From: Verpa conica
Taxonomy: Eukaryota; Ascomycota; Pezizomycetes; Pezizales; Morchellaceae
NCBI GenBank assembly: GCA_033030425.1
Contig: JAUFSD010000007.1
Location: 248,001-312,000 of the forward strand
DNA length: 64,000 nt
Direction: 5' to 3'
The notes below the pieces were generated by a model. That model was not told the DNA's origin. It made no database searches and saw nothing but the letters and a program-made list of their open reading frames with translations. The position numbers and the translations under genes were made by a program. Of the stretch, positions 43,801 to 57,000 are shown piece by piece; within the stretch, counting starts at the first letter, position 1; each line of letters opens with the position of its first letter.

Positions 43801-46800
43801 TCGTTGCCAAACCTCAACATTCCTCTGACAACCCTTAAGACGCTTCGTCCAGGTTCGTCGCATGGTCTCTTGTTTTTCTGGCTGATCGATGTTCTGCTTA
43901 TAGGTGATGATCTCTTCCAGCTCTGCTAACATTTGGACGCGGACAATGACGCTGTAAGCCCGGTTATAGCTCTCGCCCACGAGCGCGCTAAGTTCGGTAT
44001 CAAGGCCTTCCCTAGCCTTCTCAATATGTTTTGCCGCATCCTCAAACTGGTTCCTGTGTAGTGACAAAATCGCGCCAAAAAAGCTTCTGTCAGGTGAATG
44101 CTCTTTCATGACCATGATATACTCATCCATGAGTTCCCATTGGCCAAGACCCCAAGCTGCGGCGGCTGCAAGAGGCGCAATGAGCCTTTGTACGTCGCGA
44201 CCGGCATGCCTCCATTTGTCCTGCGCAAGCTGTGACAGATGATCCCACTCTCCCAATGCGTGTAAACATCTCATCTTACCCATAGTGATATCGAATGAAT
44301 GTGGATCAGTAAGTTCCTTCTCTTGGTAAGCCTTCAGTGCCTCTTCCCATCTTTGTAACTTTTCGAACCACGATTCTCGTAGAGGAACGTCATTATAGAC
44401 CTGGGCTCTCCGGAGAATACCGATAGCAGCGTCGGATTGTTGAAGTTGATTATTGATACTAATGAGTGCTTCAATAACACTTGGCTGCGGCTCCTGGAGA
44501 AACTCTAATTCTTTGTAATGCAGAGCCTTAGCATACGCATGGCACTTCGCAGCATACATTCCTAATGTCCGAATATCAATCGGAAGCGCCTTGTCGTCGT
44601 GTTCCATGAATTCGGCAAGATTTAGTAGAATCTGTAGGATTTCAGGCGGGATATGTGGTGAAACAAGTGCCGTTTCAATCGACCGAACCAATTCTTCCTG
44701 TATAGAGCTCAGAATAAATTCATTTTCAACGGGTTTCCCGTGGGAATTTACCTGAAACTGATCATAAAGCTCTGTCCAGCAGGACACAAATGCAGCATTA
44801 AATAAATCTCGTGCCAATGGATAGTATGCACCTGCCAACCCAGCACAGGCTCTCAGTGCGTGAGATGGTGATTGCTTCAGAAGCTCAACGCTGAATCGAC
44901 GGATCCATTCTTGCCAATCCTCGCGAGTTGATCGTTGGGATGCCTCCCATGCATTCTTCAAATGTTGTTGGTTTACAGGCAACTTCTTTGGCCCAAAATC
45001 TGCAAAAGAAACTTCATCCGCTTTCTCGCCAAACCTAAAGTTGTTAGCTGTATAGACTAGAAAATATTCTTGGGACATACATTTCATCGGGACTTAAATC
45101 CTGAGGCAGTGGCTCCCCTTTCAGTAGCTTGCTAACAAGCAACTCATAATTGGTGTGAGAGATCTTATTTGTTTGCAAGATCTATACAAAGTTAGCCAAT
45201 CTCATTCATTATAAATATATTTGGTGTTACATACCTTATTGATCATTGGGATGAAATGGGCATAATCATGACCTAACTGGAATACAAGCGCGCAAAGAGT
45301 ATCTAATGCTGTAACTCTCAAATCGTTGCTCCCAGACATCAATACCCTCGACAACGGATGCACGATCCTTGAAGCATGGTCAGAAATATTAACCTTCCTC
45401 GACAACCTCGCCACTGTTTCCATCGCAACTTTCCTTGTCTGAGGCTTCTGGTTAGGCTTCTCAAACATCCGGACTATTACAGGGAGAATGAGATGCATAT
45501 ATTCCTCGCTACTAGATCCGAATACGACAAATGCATGAAGAACTTTTTCGGGTGGCCCAGGGCGATTAGGGTCGGCTAGTTCGAGGACTTTGAGCATTAG
45601 TGGGAGGAGCTGCGCGAGATACACTTTGAATTCTCCTTCTAGTGAGTGGGCGATGGCTTCAACTAGTTGGAGGATTGTGGACTGCAGAGTTGAAGTGGAT
45701 TCCCAATAGTCCCTGATAAGTAGTAGGATGTCTGGAAGAAAGTTCCTGATATGCTGCTTGACAATCGAAACGAGGATACTCAATTGATTAAAGTATGAAT
45801 CCAACTTGCTAGCAGGACAAGCTCGTGTAACAGAAAGAAAACCAGGAATAATTTGCCCCAAAAATGGAACACACTTCAACCCAAGAGTCTTGAAAATGTT
45901 CATGATAGCGTCAATAACTGAGGAATGATGTTGTCCAAGGGAGGGGTCTTTCAGCATATTCATAAGGGAATTGATAACCACAGTAGGATAGTAGTCCTCA
46001 TTCGAAGGGGTTAGCCCTGTCATAATTAAGGACACATCTGTGACAGCATGAACTTGGTCGGTTGAAGAAAGCTCAGAGGTCCGTTCCACGGTCTGATGCT
46101 TGTAAGGATCTAAGGCTCCCAGAATACCCATCAACTTAATCGTTTCCTTCCGTAACGTAGTATTCTGTTCTGTTTTCACGATACCTACTAATATTGTGAG
46201 GAGCTGCGGATACTGAACATAAGGCTCAATGACATATCCTGAGTTACTAGCCAATTGACCAAGTGTCCTGAGAGCAGCGTCTCTTTTCGCTGGCGAGCTT
46301 TGGTCTTGCAGTGTCTCGATGATAAGGGGCATCAGCTGCGGAATATACGGCACCATATCTTCTCCACCAACAGTTGCAAGTTCTCCAAGCGCTGTTAAAA
46401 TACTCGAAGCCACCCCCGCACTGGCATCCCGGGCTCGTGGTAGAAGAACCTTAACCATTGGCTCAACATATGGTCTGATCAACTTCTGCGATGCAGCAAC
46501 CAAATGGCTGAGAAGCCTTGCACTTTCCTCCTTATTTCGAGGAACATTAGAGTACTCAAGCTCTGTGAGCAACTGAATGAGAATCTTTCTAAGAGATGGA
46601 ATAACATATGCGGGATTATGAAGAGTAAGTCGCCCAATGATAGTTATTGCAGCTTCTCGAATAGCAAAGACCTCATCGTTCAATGCCAAGAATAAAGACC
46701 GAACATTTTCTGCTTTTGCAAGATGCCTATCAAACCGAGCATCGAGTGAAAGTAGTACAGTCTTCCTGATATCAGGGTCTATTATGAAACGTTAGTAAAG

Positions 46801-48692
46801 AATGGCTTTTTTTTTAGAGGTTTACAAACCTGGATCTGCAATAGCCACAGTCAAAAGCTTTTCCATTACTTCACCGACTACCTGAATAGCATGATTGCTT
46901 GTCTGAAAGCAGATAGGATCCCGCACAAATAGTTGGCAGCATGTTAGTGCAGCTGCCTTTCGGACCTCAGTGTTGTCATCTTCCACATATTTCATGGCAA
47001 TGTCACGGACAAACTCATTCAAAATGTGGTCTTCCCAGTTAGGTTCGAGTTCTAGCTAATACGTAAAAGTCAATAGGAATAACTTACTAGTGAAGTCAAA
47101 ACTACCAAGAGTGTGAAGCGCTAGTGTGATCTCTGCGTCCCTTTCCTCAGCTGTCATTCCGTCTCTAGACTGCTTTGCTGCAACCGCCATTGATGGCTGA
47201 ACTGTTGCCGGGCTTCCCAAAGGCTTGAATGGTCGGCCACAGAGAACCATGCTGATCATATTTAGAAGTCGCTCCTGAATAGTTGGTAGAAGAGGTGGGA
47301 GATAATGTGACAGGTCAACCAGGGCCTGGGTGAGTTTGACGCTGAGGTTGCAGGCAAATATTAAGCCTAGCAGGTCGTGCATATATTTAGTCAAAGCCTG
47401 ACCTACCGCCGTGGCCAACATGCTGATACATTCGAAGATTGGGGCTTCCTGTTCTGCCCGTTGTGCCCGATTTCGTCCTTTCATTGTCAGGCCCTCCTTG
47501 ATACTGGCCAATATCCCATCAAGATATGGACCCATGCTGCTCCCAACTGCCAACGCCACCTCACCAATCGCCCGATAAGCCGAACCTCGATCGTCTGAGT
47601 CCTTCTTCTTGAGCTGTGACTGTAAATGCATCATGAACTTGTGCAAATAGTTGTTGACGAATTCAGTTGGGTTGTACTTCGCCAGACATGGAATCATCTT
47701 GATGGTTAATTTCCGGATGCCTTGGTCACGATTATCCTTCAATCGCAGAACAGTATCGCACGTTTCACGGTAGCTCTCGTGCATGAACATCCCTGCGGAA
47801 TCCAACAACTGTAGATAGATCAAAAGACTCCCATGTATCGCGTCTGTCGATGCAACTCGTAGTCCCATTTTCGCCTCCTCTAGGATCTTTGAGTACCACA
47901 TATCTCGATTTGACTGATCACGATGCTTCATGATTGCCAAACACACACCCAAGGCCTCCGCTGCAGTCTCCCGGATCAAGACCTTTGGGTCCCGTAAAGC
48001 TACCCATATCAAATCTAATATTTGTCCAATGAAGCCATAGATCAATGTCGGTGAGCTTCTCGCTAGCTCTCTCAATAGTAGCGCAGAAGCGAAGCGGCGA
48101 TTCTCTTGCCGGTCGATCTGTAGCCACTCAAGCGCCTGCTTAACCTCACTCTCCACCAACTCTGAAGTCAACGTCCCTCCCGGTGCTGCAAGTTGCCCTA
48201 GTGTTTTTGCGGCAAGAACCATGCAGTGATTATCGTTCCCCCTCATGATACTTCGTAGGTAATTTGCATATCTCGTCGTTTTCTGTGTGCTGTCGTCATG
48301 GTCGACATCGATGAGGACCCCGAGAGCCAGGATCCCACCAATCTTATCGGTAGTATCATTACTGTGGATAAACTCGGAAACTCGTCGGTTCACCTCGGCG
48401 TGATATCTCGAAAGCTGCTCACTAGAATATTCTGCACAGTATCAGCACCTAAGCGGTTAACAGTGATGAATTCGCCCGGAATTTGCAAACCTCTAGAAAC
48501 AACCTCCAAATGTATCTTCAAATCGTTCGTAGCCTTCTGTCGTACTTCCTCATACCTAAACCAACAGTAACATGTCAGCCACCCAGTTTTCAATGGCCCT
48601 CAATGTCGCGAACGGAGAGTGTTCATAAGCGCGTACTTGCTCCGTATATCTGTAAAAATTCTTCCAAGCGTGTCCAAATGCGGAGAAGCCAT
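40859..48692 (-). CDS. TOR: TOR serine/threonine protein kinase (target of rapamycin)
   Basis: Catalytic core of TORC1 and/or TORC2, the master nutrient and growth kinase. Twelve exons on minus: 48692-48637, 48555-48491, 48431-47088, 47030-46830, 46778-45235, 45181-45081, 45034-42655, 42603-42466, 42394-42289, 42238-41108, 41048-40947, 40878-40859; 7,188 nt, 2,395 aa, all phases closing. HEAT repeats fill about 1-1100 and FAT about 1100-1840. FRB begins at [18 protein letters not shown] (about 1855) and includes [13 protein letters not shown], whose Ser matches the rapamycin-contact residue, so sensitivity is predicted. The kinase has [10 protein letters not shown] (about 2174) and [13 protein letters not shown] ends CQHYIGWCSFW. 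The 20-nt last exon supplies GWCSFW. Intron 7 (51 nt) is stop-free and in frame. Confidence 0.96.
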
Positions 48693-49655
48693 ACCGACCT
48701 CGAGTAAAGGCACGTTTCTGATGCTATGAACACAAACCTACTGGTGTGAGCAACCGTATATGAATAGCTCGTAGTGGTGTTGAGCTCTTTCTGCTGTTGA
48801 AGTTCGAGGATGCGCAAAGTAGGCTAGTGGCACAACGACGTGAATGGGTCTTGGCTTGTCACACCAGCAACGGAACGCACCGATATGAAGCTTATCACGA
48901 GACACTTGGGCAGCCTTTGCGGTAGTTTATGTGAAATCCATCCCGCCAACCACACCAAAAGATGCCATATTTGATAGGCACAGTTTGGTCCAAAAGTCCC
49001 AAGGAGGGGTGGCAGATTACCAACATGTAAGCATTTGCATGGGGCTCTGCGGAGGAGAAAGATAAGTGCCCATATCTTGGCAGAGGTAAGGCTTCCAGAT
49101 CCCGCAATATCAGTACAAAAAACACTTATGGCCTTCCAGCTCGTGGGAATAAGTAGTATACTAAAGCCCATAGGCTCCGCATGACTGTGAACCTGAGTCA
49201 CTAACGTAATACTAGACTATAAATGGGTCCTAGAGCTACTCAAGGATATGTGAATCGATACCTTATAAATTTTGAGGGATTTCCTTCAACTGACGCAAGG
49301 TAAGTGGTAGGATAACCCTGGCCCGACACTATCGAGAGGTCTCAGCCACAGTAGGAGAGTAGCGGTTAGCTTCGGAATTATCATCATAGCCTATCACTCG
49401 GTCACGAAGTTACAATTCAAACACTGTATAAAGCGGGCTTCATGTGAATCTTATATTCCTATAAATAGCAAAGATGAAAAAAAATACACAGTCTAGAAAA
49501 CTCTCCTGCTAAAAAATGAAATAATATCGCCTGCTTTTTCTTCCAAAATAAGAAAACTTTTCTGAAAGCAAAAGCAAATCCAAGCGCGAAAATAGATCTT
49601 ACAAAAACAAAAAAACACATAAGAAAACCACGCCCCCCAAACACTCAATATTTAA
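48693..49655. other. Intergenic between TOR start and HOM3 end
   Basis: 963 bp. A 125-codon minus frame (48824-49201) has no family resemblance and probably lies in the TOR promoter or leader. The HOM3 side (49440-49655) is A/T-rich 3' UTR-like sequence. A copy of TATCACTCGG lies at 49392-49401. Confidence 0.45.
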
Positions 49656-51567
49656 TCAAGAGTCTTGATATGTAAACAGCTTGGTATGTAGTACATTCAT
49701 CGCACGGATAGCATCTACCTCCTTGATAACACAAGAGATATTGATTTCGCTCGCACCTATCGTATTTCTACATTAGAACCTCTACACCCTAAATATAGAG
49801 AAGAGGCGGCTTACCTTGTGAGATCATCTCAATATTCACATTACTCTCCGCCAGTGTAGTAAACATCCTCCCGGCAATACCAACCATGTGCTTCATTTGT
49901 TTCCCCACTAATGATAGAATCGTCAAATCCCGAATAACATCCACTGTCCCATAGTGTTTCAACTCCTCAATTGCCTCTTTTAGATCATGTTCCCTAACCT
50001 CCGATTGTAGTGCCATGGATACATGTACCTCGCTCGTAGAGATAAGATCGACTGCCAACCGCCATTTATCAAGGGTAGAGAAAATCTCTGCGAGAAAACC
50101 GTGTGCGAGAGATTTACGATTTGAGTGGACATTGAGCACAACGATGTTATTCTTGGTTGTAACCGCGGTTGGTCGTTTGTTGCGCTGAATGAGGACCGGA
50201 TCTTGGTCTTTCAAGCGCATGTGCCGGGGGGGATCGGTGGGGGTGTCTTCACCTTTGCGAGGGATGGTGTCGGGGAAGATTATGGTGCCTTCACCTAAGG
50301 GGTTTTTGACATTTTTAATGCGAATTGAGATGCGTGCGCGGATTACTTGTTCCATGGTGAAGGGATGGATGACCTAACACAAACTGTAAGTCAATGTATT
50401 TACATGGTTCTTGACACGGTGGTTTACCTCTGAGCCATAGTAGGTTAACTCTGCAGCCTCTTCGGGTGTGATCATGGGGATTAATCGCGCAGTTGGGACC
50501 TTGCTTGGGTCTGCAGTGTAGATACCATCCACCTCCTTCCATATCTGAAGCTCTTCCGCATCGAGTCCGACAGCCAAAAGCGCACTACAAAGATCTGTGT
50601 ACCCTCTACCAACTGAGGCCAAGAGGCTGCCAGGTACTGTGCCGAAGTAGCCAGTAACTACTGGTACCCTACCTTCACAAGCTTGTATCCTCTTCTCCAA
50701 CCGTTTAGGGAGATAGTCGTAGAATTCCTGGTCGAGCCCCTTCTTAACGGTGTAAGTGCTGGGGATAATGTTTTCTAGATTTACGTATTCCGCATCGACG
50801 CCTTTATCCCGTAGAAGCGCAGTCATAAATAAACAGGCTAGTTTCTCTCCGGCGCCAATGATGATGTCTTTCGTCTTTGGGCTGATCTCATCGATGATCT
50901 GGAGGCGGAAATTGTTCAATACATCACGCGACACTAATCGTACAGAACAAAAGGCCTTAATACGAACCTGAGCGGCGCTCAAAAAGCTGATCAGCTTTCC
51001 ACATTCTGACTCAATATCGTTCTTGAGCCCCTTCAGGATTTCTGGGGATTTAATAAGCTCTGATCCAGCTTGACAGTGGCTTTCCCGAATCGCTTCGACG
51101 ATGTCAAGGTACAGCCTTGAACCAGGCTTCAAAGCTTCCTCGGCAGCTCGGAGTAACCTAGGTACAGAGGGAGAAGTATATGTTAGCATAAAACTCCTAT
51201 GCGCCTTTTTTTATAGGAGCTTATGAAGAGATTTTAGCTATAGAACTGTATGACTCACCGATTCGTGGTTCCCTCTGCTTTGGTGTCGGTACTTCGTGCA
51301 GAGCACACAACCGCAATTTTATTATCATTGAGATACGAGCTATATTCGACCAACAAGATCAGTAAAAACACTCCAAAGCTGCAATTGGGGTTGAGGCTGA
51401 GGGGGGGGGAGCTCTCACCGTACGATATCTTCTACAATTTTTTCAGCGGACTTCCCTACGCTAGTCCCGCCGAACTTCTGGACAATCCAGCCGCCTTTTG
51501 CGTCGTTTTTTTGCATTTGAGGATGTCCGTTTGTAGTTGGGGAAGGCGGTAGAGTTTCCAGGGCCAT
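49656..51567 (-). CDS. HOM3: Aspartokinase
   Basis: Phosphorylates aspartate, the first step towards threonine, methionine and isoleucine. Exons 51567-51419, 51339-51259, 51157-50428, 50373-49815 and 49756-49656 (introns 79, 101, 54 and 58 nt), 539 aa. The N-terminal kinase motif is VQKFGGTSVGKSAEKIV; then VCSARSTDTKAEGTTN, GYFGTVPGSLLASVGRGYTD and ELQIWKEVDGIYTADPSKV. Two C-terminal ACT domains follow: TKNNIVVLNVHSNRKSLAHG and ILSLVGKQMKHMVGIAGRMF, with NIEMISQGASEINISCVI joined across the last intron. Such ACT domains mediate threonine feedback. The gene is complete and divergent from POL3. Confidence 0.95.
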
Positions 51568-53455
51568 TTTGATCTTCCTTTTTCTGATTTTTTTTCTTTT
51601 CTGCTGGGTTTAGTGTCTTTGTTTGTATGGTTGGATGAAAGATCGAAAAAGTCGCAATGGAATGTGCGGGGGTATTTAGCGACAGGGCAACACAGTGACA
51701 GGGGCGATGTTGCAACCACCCCACAACCACAATTCTTGATATAAAATGGCTATCTACTGCGCGCAGACATAGTACCAACAGGTCTAATTGGCCGCATCTA
51801 CGATTTCCACCAAGTCGCCGTATCTGATTTGAAAGCAGCCGCTAGTTAGGGTGATACTTACCTGTCGATTATGATTCTAGAACGCAATAGATCTATAATT
51901 GTCCTCGAAAACATCGAGGCTTTCGAGATGCTCGTAGAAGCTAATGTGGGACTACCTCCGCGTATGCAGTACCGCAATAACCGCAGTATAGTATAGAACA
52001 TGGCCGCTGGTCAAGAGAGAAATATTCCTCAATTAGGTTAATATTGATAGTTTCTGTTACACTCGCGGTCACTCATGGGCTAAATCTTAAGTATTCTGCT
52101 GATATAGCTACTTATTTCAAGATATTTCTTTAGGCAATAAATGTACTAGTAAAGAAATGCTTGCAGCATGTCTCACAGTGTTGCTGAGCTGAGCTGACTG
52201 GATATGGAGAAAGGAGCCTTGAGGTGAACTGTTCAACCCTGTCAACACCTTCTAATAATTTTACCCTATCATTGATCCGCTAATTAAGGACTGTTTTGTC
52301 TCAGAGCCATAGTCAGCGAGATCTTCATTGCTATCTTATGTGGCTTCAGTGGCTTCAGCACTTGGAGTGGGTACAACTCTCGGATTATGTGTGGCTTTTG
52401 TGCAATGTATCTCTCAGAATATAGGGAATTGGATTCTGAAAATAATAACCATGCACCGATCATAGTGGTATTAACTATCAGCAGGGAAATAATTTCTTTT
52501 GTGGGGTTGTATTGCATCTCTTAGTGCGGTAGGCTAGTATTTTATTACCCGGAAAAATTCTCTTAGACAAATGGCATCATCGGAGTAAAGGATGGCGTGC
52601 TTCGAGATTCTACGTAACACAAAGTGGAATAACTATCCCGTTGAGAATAGAATATCCTTCGGCCCGATTTTAAGTCACCGGAGGATAGTGTATGAAGAGT
52701 GAGATAACCGGATGTCTTATATAGGTAAAAGAGCGGTCTTGTCCTAGCCGTCGCTCACCTGAAGTGAGGTTCGGGTTTTGATGCCCGAGAGAGATGCATT
52801 TCCTGGGAAGATGCAGGCTGTACCTGCAGCAGACCCTGATATGGTATTGAAATTCACACGCATTTGCAGCTTCAAAGGATTCTCGGAAATGATTCATGGC
52901 TATGAAGAACGCCTTAGTTGTGTTGTTCCTTAAGGGACCGAGATTCTTTTAATCAGTCCTTTTCTGATGGCAGAAGTGCTTTGCCTGATCTGGACTATAT
53001 TTACACACTGTAGTGCATGAACGGCTACACTCGGGATACATGTATTCGAGGCCTTCATCGAAATGGCATTCCGTGATGTCATTACCCAGATACCAAAAAC
53101 AAAGATTATCAAAACCTTTAGTTTAGGTGCGTAAAAATATCTTATTAAGATATAAATTTGATCCAATAAAGCTTACGGAGTTTAGGAGGGAAATTTATGC
53201 ATTTTAAATCCACTCAACACGTCCCAGGGTAATACGCGTTCCCAAAGAGGACGTAAATCAGAAAACGCGACTTCCACCTCCTTCGTAATTTACACCAAGG
53301 GGACACCCTCGACTCGAGCTTCGCATTTTCAACCTTTTTTTTGCTTGTGCTCACCATTTGTGCTCCTTTGCTTTGATTTTCACAGGCCTTTACCCTAATT
53401 TACGCCTTACACCCAGAGGACTCATAACAAAGAATCCCACTTTACACAAGCAAAG
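51568..53455. promoter_or_regulatory. HOM3-POL3 divergent intergenic region
   Basis: 1.9 kb. The HOM3 side (51568-51780) has T-rich and GTGACAGGGGCG sequence. The middle is AT-rich with no supported ORF. The POL3 side carries cell-cycle-box-like sites (separate entry) and a pyrimidine-rich leader. No gene recognised. Confidence 0.45.
53234..53270 (+). promoter_or_regulatory. MluI cell-cycle-box-like sites upstream of POL3
   Basis: ACGCGT at 53234-53239 and AAAACGCGA ending at 53270, about 200 bp before the POL3 ATG. ACGCGT is the MBF (Mbp1-Swi6) box that drives G1/S transcription of replication genes in yeasts, including DNA polymerase genes. Site and context fit; function is inferred. Confidence 0.55.
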
Positions 53456-56400
53456 ATGCCGACTGCAACTAAGAAACGACGAATGCTCATCTATGACAAG
53501 AATGGCTGCCTTAAGAAAGACTCCCCAGAAGCTTCAAACCCCAAAAAATTGAAAATTGGAGACAAGTCAAAAACAGTTGGTGAGACCAGGGAGGCGCGAC
53601 TAGCAAAGGGGTCGCAGGCTGTTAAGAGTAGTTTCGAGGGGGATCTAGAGAGGTTGACACAGGGGGTCAGTGAGTTGAAAGGAGGTGGGTTAGATTTCTT
53701 CCGTACCAGCGTGGATGTTTTAGGTGGCGTTTGCCCAAGAGCTTAAACTAAGTTTTACGGATAGGCAATTCTGAGCAAGATCAGAAGTGGAGCAGGCCGA
53801 AATTAGAGTCTGGCTGGGATCCTGCTACTGAGAACCTCATTTTCCAACAGATTGATGTTGAGGAAGGGACATTGAATGGAAAGACCAATTTACGGTTGTT
53901 TGGTGTTACTGAAGTACTGTTCTTGAGCTCAACATGAGTATCTGAACCAATTGCTAATTTATCACTAGGACGGTCACTCTGTACTTCTTTACGTCACCGA
54001 TTTCCTCCAATACCTTTACGTTGCTGCCCCCATCAATTTCACCCATGAACATCTTGCAGATTACAAAAGAGCCATTGAAACGAAACTCTCCAACGGTTTC
54101 GAAAATATCATCCACAGCGTCCAACTCGTTATGCGCCAGAATCTCTATGGTTATACTGGTGGCAAAAATTCACCATATTTGAAGATCAGCGTGACAGACC
54201 CTAAGTACGCTAGTCGAGTGAGGAGTTTAATCGAGCATGGGGAAGCGAACTACAAGAGGATGTGGCCTCCTGGGGAAATTATGACATTTGATAACATTCA
54301 GTATGTCCTACGGTTTATGGTTGATACGCATATCTCAGGAATGAGTTGGGTAGAGGTGCCGGCGGGGAGCTATCATATGCTTAACAAGCACGACTTGACC
54401 TCAACCTGCCAGATTGAGGCAAAATGTAGCTTTAAGGATTTGATCGCTCACCCGGTTGAGGGTGAATACTCGAAGATGGCGCCACTGAGAATACTATCAT
54501 TTGATATTGAGTGCGCTGGGAGGAAGGGTGTTTTTCCGGAAGCAGACCAGGACCCGGTTATCCAGATTGCCAATGTCGTTACACGATATGGTGAAGATAA
54601 ACCGTTTGTTAGGAACGTGTTCACGCTAGATACTTGCTCGCTTATTGTTAACACTCAGGTATTCGAGTCTTCGACTGAGGAGGAAATGTTGATGAAATGG
54701 AAAAACTTCCTAGTACAGGTAGACCCGGACGTTATCATTGGTTACAATATCGCCAATTTCGATTTTCCGTATCTACTAGATCGAGCAAAACACCTGAAGC
54801 TCCCTGAGTTCCCTTACTGGTCCCGTCTGTCGAAAATCAAGTCAGAGTCGAAAAAAACAAACTTCTCGAGCAAGCAGATGGGAAATCGCGATACACAGGC
54901 CACTAACACCAACGGCCGTCTACAGCTCGATCTTTTACAGTTAGTCCAGCGTGACTATCAACTTCGTTCCTACACTCTAAACTCCGTTTCCGCCCATTTC
55001 TTAGGTGAACAAAAAGAAGATGTCCACCACAGCATGATTACAGAGTTATTTAACGGAACACCCGAGTCTCGACGACGTCTAGCAGTCTATTGTCTTAAAG
55101 ATGCCTACCTCCCACAAAGATTACTCGAGAAACTCATGTGTTTGGTCAACTACACAGAGATGGCCCGTGTGACGGGTGTTCCATTCAATTATCTCCTCGC
55201 ACGTGGACAGCAAATTAAGTTTTTGTCACAGATCTTCCGAAAGGCTGCTGAGCAATCACTAGTTATTCCGAATCTAAGGCAGGAAAGTAGCGAGGATCAA
55301 CAGCAGTATGAAGGTGCTACGGTCATCGAGCCTACAAGAGGTTACTATGATGTTCCTATTGCAACACTCGATTTTGCGTCTCTGTATCCTAGTATCATGC
55401 AGGCACATAACCTCTGTTACACGACACTTGTTAAAAAGGAGGTTGTCGAGAAACTCGGTTTGGTGAAGGATACGGACTACACAATCACCCCAAATGGTGA
55501 TTGGTTTGTTAAAGAAACTGTCCGTAAGGGGATGGTGCCGTTGATTCTCGAAGATCTTTTGGGCGCTAGAAGAAAGGCTAAAGCTGATCTGAAACATGAG
55601 ACTGACCCTTTCAAAAAAGCTGTGCTAAACGGACGACAACTCGCGCTAAAGATCTCCGCAAACTCCGTCTATGGTATTACTGGTGCTACTGTCGGGAAGC
55701 TACCCTGTCTCCAGATCGCCTCTTCCGTTACCAGTTACGGTCGTCAAATGATCGAGAGAACAAAAGAGGAGGTAGAGAAGAAATACACTATTGCGAATGG
55801 ATATACGCATGACGCCCAGGTTATCTACGGTGATACTGACTCCGTCATGGTAAAATTTGGTATGGGGGATCTTCCGAGTGCGATGAAGCTTGGCGAGGAG
55901 GCGGCGCAGTACGTTTCAGAGAAATTTATTAAGCCGATTAAATTGGAGTTTGAGAAAGTGTATTTTCCATATTTACTTATCAACAAGAAGCGTTATGCTG
56001 GACTGTATTGGACTAGGACGGATAAGTATGATAAGATGGATACAAAAGGTATTGAAACTGTGCGGAGGGACAATTGCAGATTGGTACAGGTCTGTATTGA
56101 GACTGTGTTGAGGAAGATGTTAATTGACCGAGATGTCGAAGGAGCACAAACGTATGTCCCCAATTTCTTTAAAAATATTTAACTTTAGCCATACTAACCC
56201 ACTTTCCTGTAGATACGTCAAGGATATGATCTCAGATCTACTGCAAAATAGAATCGATATGAGTCAGTTGGTGATTACCAAAGCCTTGACTAAAGTATCT
56301 TACTCAGGCAACCAGGCACACGCCGAGCTTGCAAAGAGGATGAGGAAGCGTGATGCTGGTTCTGCACCAACCCTTGGAGACCGTGTCGCATATGTCATCA

Positions 56401-57000
56401 TCAAGGGCGCAGGAGGTGCAAAGAACTATGAGAAGTCTGAGGATCCGATCTATGTCCTTGAGAACTCTGTTCCTATCGATACAAAGTACTACCTCGATAA
56501 CCAACTTTCGAAGCCTTTAACTAGAATTTTCGAGCCTATTCTCGGAGAAAGGAAGGCAAAGCTGTTATGTTAGTCCCCATCCGTCCCCATACAGCTCCCC
56601 TGTACTAACAACCTCAACAGTGACTGGAGACCACACTCGCACAATTTCAGTCAGCGCTCCCACAGTCGGTGGTCTGATGAAATTCGCTAAAAAGACCCAA
56701 ACCTGCATGGGCTGCAAAACCCCGCTCACAAAGAAGAGCGAAGCTGAAGGTGTCGTCTGTGAGAACTGTAGACCACGCTTTGGAGAACTGTACCAGAAGA
56801 CACTCCACAAAGTGTCTGATCTGGAAGTTAAGTTCGGGAGACTCTGGACGCAGTGTCAACGCTGTCAGGGGTCGGTCCATTGTGAAGTTATTTGCTCTTC
56901 AAGGGATTGCCCAATCTTTTATATGAGGATGAAGGCAAGGAAGGATATTGAGGATGCTGGGAAGGAACTGAAAAGGTTTGATGGAGATATTAGTTGGTAA
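53456..57000 (+). CDS. POL3: DNA polymerase delta catalytic subunit
   Basis: Lagging-strand replicative polymerase with 3'-5' proofreading. Exons 53456-53684, 53765-53913, 53969-56151, 56213-56568 and 56621-57000 (introns 80, 55, 61 and 52 nt), 1,098 aa, the usual length. N-terminus [13 protein letters not shown] is basic. Exonuclease motifs are LSFDIECAG (about 305, catalytic Asp and Glu), [16 protein letters not shown] and [13 protein letters not shown]. Polymerase motifs are [11 protein letters not shown] (about 594), [14 protein letters not shown] (about 691) and [13 protein letters not shown] (about 746). C-terminal cysteine modules are CMGC...CENC (CysA, zinc) and CQRC...CSSRDC (CysB, Fe-S, contact with the B subunit). 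Branch sites TACTAAC are clear in introns 3 and 4. All catalytic residues I can place are intact. Confidence 0.96.

Noticed and set aside
48824..49201. 125-codon minus frame upstream of TOR
   Set aside because: No domain or family resemblance; overlapping frames are equally long; likely leader or promoter sequence.
51250..51258. TGACTCA as a Gcn4/CpcA site for HOM3
   Set aside because: It overlaps the intron 2 donor inside HOM3, so the splice signal explains the sequence.
52740..52800. Possible tRNA (GGTTCGGG string)
   Set aside because: No matching acceptor, D or anticodon stems could be drawn; no other tRNA signature seen in the window.
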